A stretch of 44,633 bases of DNA from Ruminococcus sp. (GCA_017456845.1 JAFTIP010000021.1:1-44633); one strand, 5' to 3'. Counted from the stretch's first letter, positions 1 through 9,260 are shown. Translations and numbers: made by a program. Notes: generated from the letters alone by a model not told the origin.

Positions 1-72
1 ATTATAATTATAAGCATTTTTCGGCACAAGGGGAAAAAAGGAAGTTTCAGGAAACCGTCACAAAAAATTCAG

Positions 73-103
73 AAAACCGCCGAACTCAAAGTCCGGCGGT
101 TTT
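73..103 (-). terminator. Rho-independent terminator of the sulfatase-like gene
   Basis: A 10-bp stem (AAAACCGCCG at 73-82 pairing with CGGCGGTTTT at 94-103) lies just past the stop codon of the minus-strand gene ending at 108. Read on the minus strand it is followed by a T-rich run (TTTTCTGAATTTTTTG). Confidence 0.85.
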
Positions 104-107
104 AATC

Positions 108-1826
108 TTAGCCCTGTAAGAAGGGATATTCAATTGGTGATTTATCAATAAGTGTCCAGTTTTTAAAATCATTGGCATCGACTTTGATTTCATAGGTTAA
201 AAGATTTTCTTCACGGATAGAGCCGTCCTCTGAGGCACCGCTTATATAAGCGTAACGTGTAACGTCGGCATCCTCAGAAACCTCATCAAAAGGTGTGCCG
301 TAAGCCTTATAATCAATGCCCATCTCCTTAAGCACTGTGGGGCGAACGTTTACAAGCTGCTGAGGGCTCATATCCTCTTTAATCTCGCCTTTTGCACCGG
401 CGGGCTTATAGAACATACTTACAACTCTTGAGTCGTCAAGCTCGGTAAACTTGCCTGACCTGCCGTGGTCTGAGGTAATGATAATTGTAGAACTGTCGTA
501 AATTCCAAGCTCTTTAAGCTGTTTAAGATATTCAGAAACATTGGTAAGAGCACCGCGGGTAGCTTCTTCAACTCCGACCTTTTCGTCAGTTTTAACGCAG
601 TTTTCGTCAAACACGTAAGGTGCGTGGCATCCTCTGAAAAGGTAGTAAGAGAACGTGCCCTTCTCGCCTGATTCGTTATCTGTGTTAAGCTTTTCTTTGG
701 TTAAGCGGTTGTAGAAATAAACATCAGTAAGAGAAAGTGCCTGATTGTTTTTCAAGGTGTATGCACTGTTAGCCTCTGCAGTGTCGGTCTCAAAGAAAGG
801 TTTTAAAGCCACAGGAGCTGTGCGGTAAAGCGAAAGCTTCATAAGCTCTTTTTCAAGCTTAGGATAGTTGATTTCAGGCTCAATTTCAAGGTAGTTGTCG
901 CAATAATCAAGCATATATTCCCCATCGGGGTTTACGTACTTCTGATAAGCGTAAATACGTACCGCATAGCCTGCATCCTTCATATCCTCAAGGAAGTTAT
1001 TATTTTCCCATGCCTTTGCCATTGCGTCGTCATACTCGCTTTTATAAAAGGTATCCTCACCTGTAAAAAGATAAGCAACAGAAGGAAAGGTTCGTGAGTA
1101 GTGAGGAGTGGTGTTTTTATACCATGTAAAGCCGTCAAACTCATCAAAATACTGAGGGTCGTTAGCCATAACCTCTTCGGCAAAATCAATGTCGAAAGAG
1201 TCAATTGCAAGAACAATAACATTGTGCTTGTCCGACAAATCGAACTCGCCTTCTCTGGTAGCGGCTATAGTAGTTTTCTCATCAATTTCGCTTATGAAGA
1301 ACACACCCACAGAGCTTGCAAGCTGCATCACACAAAGAAGCACGCAAATAAAGCCCACGGCATAAGTCCAGATTTTCTTACTGAATTGCTCCAAAGCAAA
1401 AAAGATAAACAGGATTACCCCCCATACGGCAAGGCCTATAAGTGCCTCGGTGGCAAGGTCTTTCCACAAAACCTCGGTGCCGTCTAAAACACCAACGCTG
1501 GAGTTCATAAAAATCGACTGAACATAAGCACCAACGGAAAGCCCTACCAACAAAGACAAATACCAATTAAGAAGTCTGCCTCTGAGCAAAAAGGACAATC
1601 CGAAAAGCACGGCAAAAACTATTACTGCCGAAATACCCACGGTAAGCATTACCTGAGCAACCGTATAGTCAAAAAACATTGTATTGGCTACGAAAATCTC
1701 AATAACAGGAGCAAGAAAATATGTCATAACAAAAGTAAGGCAAGCCCCAAGAGAAATCAAAGCCCTTGACTTAAGCTTTCTGCTGTCTGCAAACAAAAAG
1801 GTTTTAAGCTTTTTCAAAAACTTCAT
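108..1826 (-). CDS. Membrane-anchored sulfatase / LTA-synthase-like alkaline-phosphatase-superfamily protein
   Basis: 572 residues. Roughly the first 190 residues hold about five hydrophobic segments; the rest is an extracytoplasmic sulfatase-type domain. Seen motifs: VIVLAIDSFD (about 205-215, a first metal-ligand strand), a TFPS segment about 40 residues later that could carry the nucleophilic threonine, and TSDHG near 455, the late metal-binding Asp-His pair. This arrangement is typical of lipoteichoic-acid synthases and phosphoglycerol or phosphoethanolamine transferases, which move a phospho-alcohol from a lipid to a surface polymer outside the membrane. The exact substrate cannot be read. 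Start chosen because GGGAGGA lies 6 nt upstream. The neighbouring acyltransferase and CDP-glycerol transferase genes support a role in surface-polymer synthesis or decoration. Confidence 0.8.
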   Translation of the reverse strand: MKFLKKLKTFLFADSRKLKSRALISLGACLTFVMTYFLAPVIEIFVANTMFFDYTVAQVMLTVGISAVIVFAVLFGLSFLLRGRLLNWYLSLLVGLSVGAYVQSIFMNSSVGVLDGTEVLWKDLATEALIGLAVWGVILFIFFALEQFSKKIWTYAVGFICVLLCVMQLASSVGVFFISEIDEKTTIAATREGEFDLSDKHNVIVLAIDSFDIDFAEEVMANDPQYFDEFDGFTWYKNTTPHYSRTFPSVAYLFTGEDTFYKSEYDDAMAKAWENNNFLEDMKDAGYAVRIYAYQKYVNPDGEYMLDYCDNYLEIEPEINYPKLEKELMKLSLYRTAPVALKPFFETDTAEANSAYTLKNNQALSLTDVYFYNRLTKEKLNTDNESGEKGTFSYYLFRGCHAPYVFDENCVKTDEKVGVEEATRGALTNVSEYLKQLKELGIYDSSTIIITSDHGRSGKFTELDDSRVVSMFYKPAGAKGEIKEDMSPQQLVNVRPTVLKEMGIDYKAYGTPFDEVSEDADVTRYAYISGASEDGSIREENLLTYEIKVDANDFKNWTLIDKSPIEYPFLQG

Positions 1827-1849
1827 AAGTATCCTCCCACAATTAAATT

Positions 1850-1882
1850 GAAGCGGTAGTCAAAACATAGACTAACCGCTTC
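1850..1882 (-). promoter_or_regulatory. 5' leader hairpin of the sulfatase-like gene
   Basis: GAAGCGGTAGTC (1850-1861) pairs with GACTAACCGCTTC (1870-1882), leaving one bulge. It lies between the likely transcription start and the ribosome site, so it would form at the very 5' end of the mRNA. No U-run follows, so it is not a terminator. It could stabilise the transcript or bind a regulator. Confidence 0.5.
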
Positions 1883-1887
1883 AAATA

Positions 1888-1918
1888 ATTATACCATATT
1901 ATATTAAAATTACACCAA
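1888..1918 (-). promoter_or_regulatory. Probable promoter of the sulfatase-like gene
   Basis: TATAAT (reverse of 1888-1893) with a weak TTGGTG -35 (reverse of 1913-1918) and a 19-bp spacer. The -10 is perfect; the -35 and spacing are poor. The rest of the 1827-2019 gap is AT-rich and I see no gene in it. Confidence 0.4.
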
Positions 1919-2019
1919 TATTTTACACAAAAATCACTTTTGGGCATTCTAAATGTATATATGTCGCATATTGATTTAATTTGTGTAATATTGTATAATA
2001 AAGAGTGGTTCGGGTTTAA

Positions 2020-3384
2020 TTATGCCTTTGCATCTTTCTGCTTTTTAAGTATGGGCTTTACTTTTATTCTTCCCAAAAGCTCAAAGGGCAAATAGAAGGG
2101 ATAAAGCGAAAGCACAATTGTAAGAACCACGGATATACCAATCATAATAAATCCTGCGGCAGTCTCACTTACCTCAAAGGGCAAGAAGTCAAACTTGTAC
2201 CACTTAAACTCAAGGTATGCAAGGTAGAGGTAACGGTGCAGAATATAAACCGAAAGTGTGCGTGCACCTAAACCTGTAAAGATGTTCTTCTTTCTGGGTA
2301 TCCACACCAAAAACGCAAAGCAAAGAAGCACCGCACAAAGGTAAAACCAAACTCTGGGCAAGAACCAGAAAACAGGATTTATGTCAGTATTTTTGAATAT
2401 TGCAAAGTAAGAACGGTCGCAGGTAATAAAGCCGTTGATGCTGAAATTAAGGGCTTTGCCTGAGCCTGTAAGGCAAATTGTTGCAATTAAAGTTCCAAAT
2501 GCTGCAAGCAATGCAGGAACAGACAAAAGCTTTGCTTTTTTGGTAAAAAGCTTCTGCATCTGACCTGATGACAAATAATAGCCTGTAATAAAGAACGGGA
2601 AATGAACAATCATTCTTGAAATTGCCACAAAGTTGCTTACCTTCTCGTCGTAACCGATAAGAAGAGCAAATATAACCGCAATAGGAAGCATAAATTTGGG
2701 GTCAATCTTATCAATTACAGGTAACAGCAGATACCACCAGATAAGGCATACCAAAAACCACAGCGAAGACCTTGGAGCAAGAATACTCTTGGAAATTGAG
2801 TCACCTAAAACAAAAACCTCAAAAGCTCCCACGGTAAACTGTGCGGCTAAATAATAAACAATATAAGTAAAAGGACGCTGAACGTTAATAGAGCCGTCGG
2901 GTCTTATATACTTTTTGGCTAAGAAGCCTGAAATAAATATAAGGCAAGGCATGTGCATTGTGTTGATAGCTCTCCACAAGAACATATACTCCTCTTTTAG
3001 CCAGAAGCCGCTCATATCCTTAAAGGGTGATATCGCGTGGGCAAGAACAACAAGGAAAATGAGAACAAACTTAGCATTATCGTAAAAGTATTCTCTGCCC
3101 TTCTGGTCGCGGTATAAATCAGCTACCTTGGTTAAGTTGCCGGGCAAGTCGGCCTTAGGTGCTGTTTTCTTATAATCAATACCGCCCCAAACAGCCAAAG
3201 CCAAGCCTACTGCACCTACCAAAAACAATCCGACATACCACATAACAGGTGTGCTCACCGCACTAAGAGATTTAAAAATCAGCGATAAAGGATTTTTAGC
3301 TCCCTGATAGTGAAACAATAGAAGTATCTCGATAAACATAAGGATATAGCCTATAGAAAGTCTTTTTACACCTTTTCTTATCAT
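2020..3384 (-). CDS. Membrane acyltransferase, acyltransferase-3 / fucose 4-O-acetylase-like family
   Basis: 454 residues from the chosen start. It has about ten to twelve hydrophobic segments and the family signature near the first core helix: FYDNAKFVLIFLVVLAH with the conserved His, followed by MHMPCLIFISGF. This family transfers acyl groups, mostly acetyl, onto surface sugars using a donor brought across the membrane. The N-terminus carries about 85 residues with two extra membrane segments and a linker before the catalytic core. Translation should start at 3384, where AGGAGGG sits 6 nt upstream; an upstream ATG in frame at 3414 lacks a ribosome site. Neighbours point to teichoic-acid or capsule decoration; the target is unknown. 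Confidence 0.8.
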   Translation of the reverse strand: MIRKGVKRLSIGYILMFIEILLLFHYQGAKNPLSLIFKSLSAVSTPVMWYVGLFLVGAVGLALAVWGGIDYKKTAPKADLPGNLTKVADLYRDQKGREYFYDNAKFVLIFLVVLAHAISPFKDMSGFWLKEEYMFLWRAINTMHMPCLIFISGFLAKKYIRPDGSINVQRPFTYIVYYLAAQFTVGAFEVFVLGDSISKSILAPRSSLWFLVCLIWWYLLLPVIDKIDPKFMLPIAVIFALLIGYDEKVSNFVAISRMIVHFPFFITGYYLSSGQMQKLFTKKAKLLSVPALLAAFGTLIATICLTGSGKALNFSINGFITCDRSYFAIFKNTDINPVFWFLPRVWFYLCAVLLCFAFLVWIPRKKNIFTGLGARTLSVYILHRYLYLAYLEFKWYKFDFLPFEVSETAAGFIMIGISVVLTIVLSLYPFYLPFELLGRIKVKPILKKQKDAKA

Positions 3385-3431
3385 CCTGTTCCCTCCTGAG
3401 TTTAATATCCGCAAATATTGCGGTCAATATA

Positions 3432-3460
3432 ATTTAACACATAATGCAAAAGTTTGTCAA
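3432..3460 (-). promoter_or_regulatory. Promoter of the acyltransferase gene
   Basis: TTGACA (reverse of 3455-3460), 17-bp spacer, TTAAAT (reverse of 3432-3437). It lies in the divergent region between the acyltransferase and the plus-strand glycosyltransferase pseudogene. A small AAGGG/CCCTT hairpin at about 3463-3478 lies in the plus-strand leader. Confidence 0.6.
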
Positions 3461-3496
3461 TAAGGGTTATATCCCTTTAGGTTTTCGGAGGTTAAT

Positions 3497-6202
3497 ATGA
3501 ATAACTTAAACCTTACCGTCGTAATGGCGGTAACAAACGAAGAAAATTTAGAAGAAAGCGTAAGCTCTTACCTTGCCTGCAAGAAGGTTTTCGGCAACGT
3601 TAAATTACTTATTGCCGATTTAATCCGCGATGAAGAGTCTGAGTCTTGCCTTAAGAAGGTTGCAAATACTTTTTCAGATTCGGTTACCCTACTTGAAGGC
3701 AACGAGTTTAACACAAGGGCTGAGATTTACAGCAAGGGACTCAGCCTTTTAAGCGAAGGCTATGTGTGCTTTACGGAATCTGCGGTAATTCTTACAGACG
3801 AGGCTGTGGATTTTGTGGGCAGAGCAATCAGCGAGCATCCTGATTGCCCGGTGGAAATTTCTGTTAAAACCAGAAACAAGAATGAAAAATTCATAGGCTA
3901 TTCTAAGCTCGACGGGCTCTCAGAATTCTGCGACCTTAACGAAGCACCCTACAATGCCGCTTTGGCAATTTTCGGCTATTTCTTCAGAACCGAGGATATT
4001 AAAGATATTAGCTTTGACCTTTCAGTTAAAGAAGAGGCACTTAAAAAGTTTATTCTTGAAGTTTTGCTTAAAAAGCCTTTCATCAGCTATTCAAACAAAG
4101 TATGGTGCAAAAGCACACGTGCTTTAGAAAACGACAGCGTACTTTTTGACGGTCAGTACGACAAAGCTTATTATACCGAAAGCATAAGAAAGTTTATGAT
4201 TCCTTTTATGGAAAAGCTTTTGAGCGAATCAGGGGTTATCCCCTCATACGTTCAGTATGCTCTTTGCAAGCTTATATTCGCCAAGTTCGCCAACAATTAC
4301 TACGAAAATAACAAGGGCGTTTTAAGCGAAGAAGAAGTTTACGAGTTTTACGATGCTGTTTGCGATGCTTTAAAATTAATCGACAACACTATTTATACAA
4401 CCGCGGCAATCAGATGCAAGTACATCAACCGCTCTCTATGGATGAAGATTCTTAAGGATAAAACTGAGCGTGCAAACGAGAATCACCGCCTTGAGCTTGA
4501 CGAAGAAGGAAATATCAAGTTTGCGGTAGAAGGCAAGGAAAGTGCACATATCTCTACACTTCACAGCGTTGCACTGATAATTAACAACATAAACTACGCT
4601 GACGGCAAATTAGAGCTGGACGCCGAATTTACGGGCAAGGACTTTATTGCTGCTGATGACGTAGAGCTTTATGCAAACTACGACGGCAAAAAGGTAAAGC
4701 TTACCGAGTACGCTATTTATCCTTTGCTTAAATGCTTTGGTATGAGCTACTCAAAAAAATATAATGTTCATTTCTTTATTCCTGTAACAGAATCTTTAGA
4801 AAAAATCAGCTTCACCTACGTTATTGACGGCAAGGAAGAAGCCCTCAGCCTTCAGTTTGCCAAGGCTTTCTCAAGAATTCGTCTGCGTTTTGGCAAAGCT
4901 TATTGGAAATTTAACGATAAAAAAGCATTAGAATGTAAAAACGGCGTTTACTTAAGGGTGTTCAACTGCTCGGGAATCAAAAGAGTATTCCGCGAAATTG
5001 CACTTATGGGCTCACAACTTATTCACACCAAGCCATTCTCAAATGCTGTAAGGCGTATAATTTTACGAAGCATTTACTGGCTTACCCGCCCCTACTTCAG
5101 AGGCAAGCGAATTTGGCTTACCTTTGACAAGCTTTACAAAGGCGGCGATAACGGCGAATACTTCTTTAAATACGCAAACACAATTAAGGACGACGTACAG
5201 GTTTACTATATAATCGACAAAGACTCTCCTGACTGCAAGCGGCTTTTAGAGTACGATAAAAAACACGTGCTTATTCATAACTCTTTGAAGTGCAAGCTTT
5301 ATGCACTTAATGCTGAGGCTGTTGCGGCTACACACGCTTCTGTTATGCAGTACTGCGGTATTCCCAAGTACCTTGTGCCCAACGTGCTTGACCTTTTCAA
5401 GGCAAAGATTATCTGCATTCAGCACGGCTTAACCGTTCAGCAGTTAGGTCAGTATCAGAACCGACTTTACGACAACACCACCCTTTACTGCTTAGCCTCG
5501 AAGTACGAAAAGAAAAATCTTATGCACCCCATTTACGGCTACGAGGAAGATATGCTTAAGCTTAACGGCTTGGCACGTTACGACGGACTTAAGAACAACG
5601 ACAAAAAGTTTATTCTTATTACTCCTACTTGGAGGCGTAATATCGTTACCCTTGGTATTGCATACAAGGTTAAGCCCTACAACGAGCACTTTAAGTAAAC
5701 CGAGTATTTCAGGCTTTACAACACACTTATTAATGACAAAAAGCTTATTGAATGTGCAAAGAAAAACGGCTACGGCATTACCTACTTACTGCATCCTGCC
5801 ATGAGCCCTCAGCTTGAGGACTTTACACAGAACGGCTTTGTTGAGATTGTGCCTGCCGCAGGCGATATGAGCTATGAAAAGATTTTAACCGAAGCAAGCC
5901 TTATGGTTACCGACTATTCAGGTGTTCAGTTTGACTTTGCATATATGAGAAAGCCCATTGTTTACTACCACCCTGACACCTTGCCTCCTCACTACGAGTC
6001 AGGCGGCATAGATTATCCTACTCAAGGCTTTGGACCCATTATTACAAATCACGAAGACGTAGTTGATGAGATTTGTAAGTATATGGAAAACTCCTGCAAA
6101 ACCGAGCCTGAGTATATTGACAGGGCAAACGACTTCTTCGAATTTGACGACTTTAATAATGCAAAGAGAATTTACGAAGAAATCTACAATAGCCTTAAAT
6201 AA
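3497..6202 (+). pseudogene. Glycosyltransferase / CDP-glycerol glycerophosphotransferase fusion (TagF-like), interrupted by an in-frame TAA
   Basis: A single reading frame of about 900 codons is interrupted only by TAA at 5696-5698. Both sides stay in the same frame and continue the same domain. Residues about 1-225 resemble a GT-A/family-2 glycosyltransferase with a weak DxD region. Residues from about 530 to the end are a CDP-glycerol:poly(glycerophosphate) glycerophosphotransferase, with IQHGLTVQQLG before the stop and LLHPAM, TDYSGVQFDFAYMRKP after it. Such enzymes extend teichoic-acid-like polymers at the inner membrane face. The stop removes the HP and TDYSG-FD motifs, so the 733-residue product should be inactive. 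The ribosome site GGAGG lies 5 nt before 3497. A later ATG at 5801 could only give a 133-residue fragment. A sequencing error is the main alternative. Confidence 0.8.
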
Positions 6203-6205
6203 ACT

Positions 6206-6311
6206 GTTAGCCGCAAGGTAACCCCTTGAGGGCGATTCCGCAGGTTAGCCACCTGCAGGGCATTTCGCCTTTGGATAGGTTACATTTAAAAAAGCCTTTC
6301 ATTAACGGCGG
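6206..6311 (+). repeat. Structured 3'-UTR repeat element, copy A (plus degenerate partial copy)
   Basis: The core at 6240-6311 (72 nt) has a hairpin GCAGG-TTAGCCA-CCTGC, then AGGGCATTTCGCC, a variable middle and TTCATTAACGGCGG at the end, whose GGCG can pair with CGCC. It matches a second 72-nt copy at 41943-42014. Just upstream at 6206-6240 lies a degenerate unit (GTTAGCC, then CAAGG-TAACC-CCTTG followed by AGGGCGATTCCG). It sits directly after the stop of the glycosyltransferase pseudogene and before its terminator, so it would be part of the mRNA 3' end. Confidence 0.65.
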
Positions 6312-6334
6312 GATTTTAAACACAATAAAACAAA

Positions 6335-6369
6335 AGGAGCTGACCGTAAAAGTCAGCTCCTGTTTTTTA
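6335..6369. terminator. Bidirectional terminator
   Basis: AGGAGCTGAC (6335-6344) pairs with GTCAGCTCCT (6352-6361), loop CGTAAAA, followed by GTTTTTTAT on the plus strand and TTTTGTTTTATT on the minus strand. It serves the plus-strand pseudogene and the converging minus-strand gene, whose stop codon overlaps the T-run. Confidence 0.85.
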
Positions 6370-6951
6370 TTGTTCTATATCATTTTCTATGGTCTGAGGA
6401 TTATTAATAGCGGCTTTCTCTGCCTTTTTCTGCTTAAAGAAGTTAAAAACGTTTCCTGCAATACCCAATAAGCTGAACAAATAGGCAAAGCCCAGGTCAC
6501 TAAGAAAAGGCCTCATAATGTCGGGTTCAGCAAGAAAATCAGGTGTTGCAACAAAAGCATCCATAAAAGTAATGCCTAAATCTTTAAACTCTGAAAAAAT
6601 AATAAACGCAACAGAAATATACTGGGCAACAAATATCATTACTACTGTAATAACTATAGCGGTAATCATACTGGCGACAGTGATTTTCTTAGCGGTTTTG
6701 GTAAACACCCCGTAACCGAAACGAGCCAATATAAACATAATCCAACCGGAAATACCCGATATAAAATTAAGCTGATAAAAGCCGAAATACACAGCTACAC
6801 CGCCTAAAGAAAACAGAAAAGCACCTAAGATACCTAAAAAATAGTTTTCTTTAGGTTTAATTTCAGGGCCGCCTGCACCGCCATTATAAACAGGCTGTGT
6901 CTGCGGAATATTTTCATAAGGTTGATTGCTAAAATTATTTTCGTTTTCCAT
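6367..6951 (-). CDS. Small membrane protein of unknown function
   Basis: 194 residues. A soluble, Asn/Gln/Pro-rich N-terminus of about 35 residues (a NQPYENIPQTQPVYNGG stretch) is followed by about four hydrophobic segments and a charged tail. I do not recognise the family. Low-complexity N-termini of this kind are common in Firmicutes membrane proteins of the DUF4190 or zinc-ribbon membrane sort, but no cysteines are present here. The ribosome site AGAGGAAG is well placed before the ATG at 6951. It has its own promoter and terminator and so appears monocistronic. Confidence 0.75.
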   Translation of the reverse strand: MENENNFSNQPYENIPQTQPVYNGGAGGPEIKPKENYFLGILGAFLFSLGGVAVYFGFYQLNFISGISGWIMFILARFGYGVFTKTAKKITVASMITAIVITVVMIFVAQYISVAFIIFSEFKDLGITFMDAFVATPDFLAEPDIMRPFLSDLGFAYLFSLLGIAGNVFNFFKQKKAEKAAINNPQTIENDIEQ

Positions 6952-6985
6952 GGTAAGCTTCCTCTCTGTTAATCACTTCGAATAA

Positions 6986-7014
6986 ATTTTACCATGTTAG
7001 ACATTTATTGTCAA
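6986..7014 (-). promoter_or_regulatory. Promoter of the small membrane protein gene
   Basis: TTGACA (reverse of 7009-7014), 17-bp spacer, TAAAAT (reverse of 6986-6991). It starts immediately after the ABC-F stop codon at 7019. Confidence 0.75.
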
Positions 7015-7018
7015 TCCC

Positions 7019-8908
7019 TTATTGTAAGCTCTCCCATGCTTCGTAAGCTTCTTCCTGCTGTTTTTGCAGATTATTTAAAATCTCGGTAAGCTCAACTAAT
7101 TTTTCATAGTCACTTATGACTTCTTCGCTCCCGAGCTTTGCTTCAGTCTCAGCGATTTTTACGTCAAGCTCTTCTATAAGCTCCTCGGCTTTGCGTATAG
7201 CTGTTTGTCGCTTACGCTCTTTCGACTGCTCTTCTTTACGGAGTTTATAATCATTAACCTTAGGCTTTTCCTCGGTTTTTTCAGCAACCGCTGTAAACAC
7301 ATCATCCTTTTGCTTTTCGGCATAATAATCATAGTTGCCAAGGTACTCCTTAACTCCGTCCTCTTTAAGCTCCAAAATTCGGGTTGCAAGCTTATTTATA
7401 AAGTAACGGTCGTGGCTGATTATAAGCATTGTGCCGTCATAATTTAAAAGAGTATCCTCCAAAGCTTCGCGGGAGGCTGTGTCCAGATGGTTTGTAGGCT
7501 CGTCAAGAAGAAGAAAATTTGAACCTGCCAACACTAATTTTAAAAGTGCAACCCTTGCACGCTCACCGCCGCTTAAGGTTGAAATCTTTTTAAGAGCATT
7601 ATCGCCTTTTAAAAGAAATCTGCCTAAAGCAGTGCGAATCTGAGTGTTGCTCATCAAAGGAAAAGCATCGCTGATTTCCTCAACGGGAGTGTTATCAACG
7701 TTAAGGTCTGATTGCATCTGGTCAAAATAACCCATATCAACCCTTGCACCAAAGGTCATTTCGTCGAATACGGCTTCATATTTCTTTGTAAGTACGTTAA
7801 AAAGCGTTGTTTTGCCTGTACCGTTGCCGCCTAATATGAAAACCCTTTCACCTTTTCGGATGTGCATATCTACGTTTTTAAAAAGCACCTTATCGCCAAA
7901 GGCTTTGCTCATATTCTTTACAATAAGCACATCGTTGCCGCTTTCACGCTTCGGCTCCAATTTAAGGGTAAGGGTCTCTTCCTCACCATCGGGAGGAGTA
8001 AGCTGAGCTTTTATGCGGTCGGCTTCTTTTTGTTTAGAGGCGGCAGTGATAAAGTTATGCTCTCTGCCCCACCGCTTTTGTTGCTCAACAATGCCTTCAA
8101 TACGCTTGATTTCTCTGCTGTCGTTTATAAACTTACGTCGAATTGCCTCTTGCTCACGTTGTTTTTTCTCAATAAAGGCTGTGTAGTTACCTGTGTAAAC
8201 CGTTGTTTTGAGGTGGGCAAGCTCAATGGTTTTGTTTGTTACCGCATCCAGAAAATATCGGTCGTGGCTGACGATTATGGCTGTGCCCTGAAAGTCCTTA
8301 ATATATTGCTCAAGCCACCTTACAGACTCAATATCAAGGTGGTTTGTAGGCTCGTCCAATAAAAGAATATCTGCTCCGCTTAAAAGAAGCCTCGCCAGAG
8401 AAAGCTTACTTGCCTGACCGCCCGAAAGGGTACCGCTTTTACGGCTCATATCCTCTTCGGTAAAGCCCAAACCTAAAAGTGCAGACTTTGCACGGCTTTT
8501 GTAAGTTAAACCTCCCTCACGCTCAAAACACTCTAAAAGTGCAGTATGCTCTGCAATAAGAGCATCTAAATTTTCGCCTTTTTCCATTTCCTTATTTAAG
8601 AAATCAAGGCGGTTTTCCATTTCTTTAAGGTGGTCAAAAACGCTTAAAAGCTCGTTATAAACACTTCTATCAGGGTGCTCTAAAACGTGCTGATGCATAT
8701 ATCCCACCTTAGCGTCGCTTGCTTTAAAAACGTCGCCTGTGGTAGGGCTGAGCTCACCGCTTAAAACCTTAAGAAGCGTAGTTTTACCTGTACCGTTAGA
8801 GCCTATAAATCCCACTTTATCACGCTTTTCTATATCAAAAGAAACATTCTCAAAAAGGGTACGCTCTATAAAAGTAACAGAAATATCTCTTGCACTAAGA
8901 ACTGCCAA
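7019..8908 (-). CDS. ABC-F family ATPase (ribosome-associated type)
   Basis: About 629 residues with two ATP-binding cassettes and no membrane segments, the ABC-F plan. Counting from the in-frame GTG at 8917, Walker A is GSNGTGKTT near 39-47 and GGNGTGKTT near 365; each half has LSGG followed by LLLDEPTNHLD. The segment between the cassettes is charged (the inter-domain linker), and the last 80 residues are Glu/Lys-rich and probably coiled coil, as in YdiF/Uup-like members. ABC-F proteins act on ribosomes or translation and do not transport; some give antibiotic resistance, which cannot be judged here. Start: TTG at 8908 (product MAVLSARDIS) is preferred because AGAGGTG lies 6 nt upstream; the GTG at 8917 overlaps that ribosome site. 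Confidence 0.9.
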   Translation of the reverse strand: MAVLSARDISVTFIERTLFENVSFDIEKRDKVGFIGSNGTGKTTLLKVLSGELSPTTGDVFKASDAKVGYMHQHVLEHPDRSVYNELLSVFDHLKEMENRLDFLNKEMEKGENLDALIAEHTALLECFEREGGLTYKSRAKSALLGLGFTEEDMSRKSGTLSGGQASKLSLARLLLSGADILLLDEPTNHLDIESVRWLEQYIKDFQGTAIIVSHDRYFLDAVTNKTIELAHLKTTVYTGNYTAFIEKKQREQEAIRRKFINDSREIKRIEGIVEQQKRWGREHNFITAASKQKEADRIKAQLTPPDGEEETLTLKLEPKRESGNDVLIVKNMSKAFGDKVLFKNVDMHIRKGERVFILGGNGTGKTTLFNVLTKKYEAVFDEMTFGARVDMGYFDQMQSDLNVDNTPVEEISDAFPLMSNTQIRTALGRFLLKGDNALKKISTLSGGERARVALLKLVLAGSNFLLLDEPTNHLDTASREALEDTLLNYDGTMLIISHDRYFINKLATRILELKEDGVKEYLGNYDYYAEKQKDDVFTAVAEKTEEKPKVNDYKLRKEEQSKERKRQTAIRKAEELIEELDVKIAETEAKLGSEEVISDYEKLVELTEILNNLQKQQEEAYEAWESLQ

Positions 8909-8939
8909 CGTTTTCACCTCTCATAAAAGTTACCGATAA

Positions 8940-8968
8940 AGTATAGCACAAGTTAAAAGTTTTGTAAA
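8940..8968 (-). promoter_or_regulatory. Promoter of the ABC-F gene
   Basis: TTTACA (reverse of 8963-8968), 17-bp spacer, TATACT (reverse of 8940-8945). It abuts the truncated 3' end of the YitT-like remnant. Confidence 0.7.
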
Positions 8969-9165
8969 CTAAAGCCATACCGACAAAGTCATAAACTCAG
9001 GTGTAATCTGAGAAAGCGAATGGATGTGCCTGAGATACCAGAGTCGTAAAGCTTAACAGGAGCTAAAAACGCAGTAACACCAAAGGCGTTGATGCATCCT
9101 GCAAGAAAAAGCATAATAAAGTTCTGCCACATTAGGGTTTTAAGGTCTGCCATAAATTTTTTCAT
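8969..9165 (-). pseudogene. Remnant of a YitT-family membrane protein gene (frameshifted and 3'-truncated)
   Basis: From ATG at 9165 the minus strand encodes 58 residues, ending at a TGA at 8989-8991: one hydrophobic segment (FIMLFLAGCINAFGVTAFL) followed by APVKLYDSGISGTS. This looks like the start of YitT-type membrane proteins, which have a helix followed by an LYDGGISG-like motif. The expected next residues (LSQITPEFMTLS) appear in another frame and run to a TAG at 8969, so a frameshift near 9021 separates them. The remaining 200 or so residues of a normal YitT protein are missing; the ABC-F promoter begins here instead. The family call is from memory of the motif, without an alignment. 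Confidence 0.6.
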
Positions 9166-9223
9166 ATACTCTCTCTTTTCATATAATAAATAATACCATA
9201 AACAAGGGTAATTAACAAGAAAA

Positions 9224-9245
9224 CTCCCCGAAATAATTCGGGGAG
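9224..9245 (-). terminator. Terminator of the alcohol dehydrogenase gene
   Basis: CTCCCCGAA (9224-9232) pairs with TTCGGGGAG (9237-9245), 4-nt loop; on the minus strand it is followed by TTTTCTTGTTAATT. Confidence 0.85.
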
Positions 9246-9260
9246 CTGACAGTTAAATTA

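Noticed and set aside
5696-5698. TAA recoding or readthrough in the teichoic-acid transferase
   Set aside because: TAA is the usual stop in this window, and no known recoding context is visible. A nonsense mutation or sequence error is simpler.
6226-6471. Plus-strand frame of 81 codons across the repeat and terminator
   Set aside because: It runs through the structured repeat and the bidirectional terminator into the opposite gene. These elements explain the sequence better than coding does.
7862-8362. 166-codon plus-strand frame opposite the ABC-F gene
   Set aside because: Antisense to the conserved cassette motifs of ABC-F; no ribosome site or family features.
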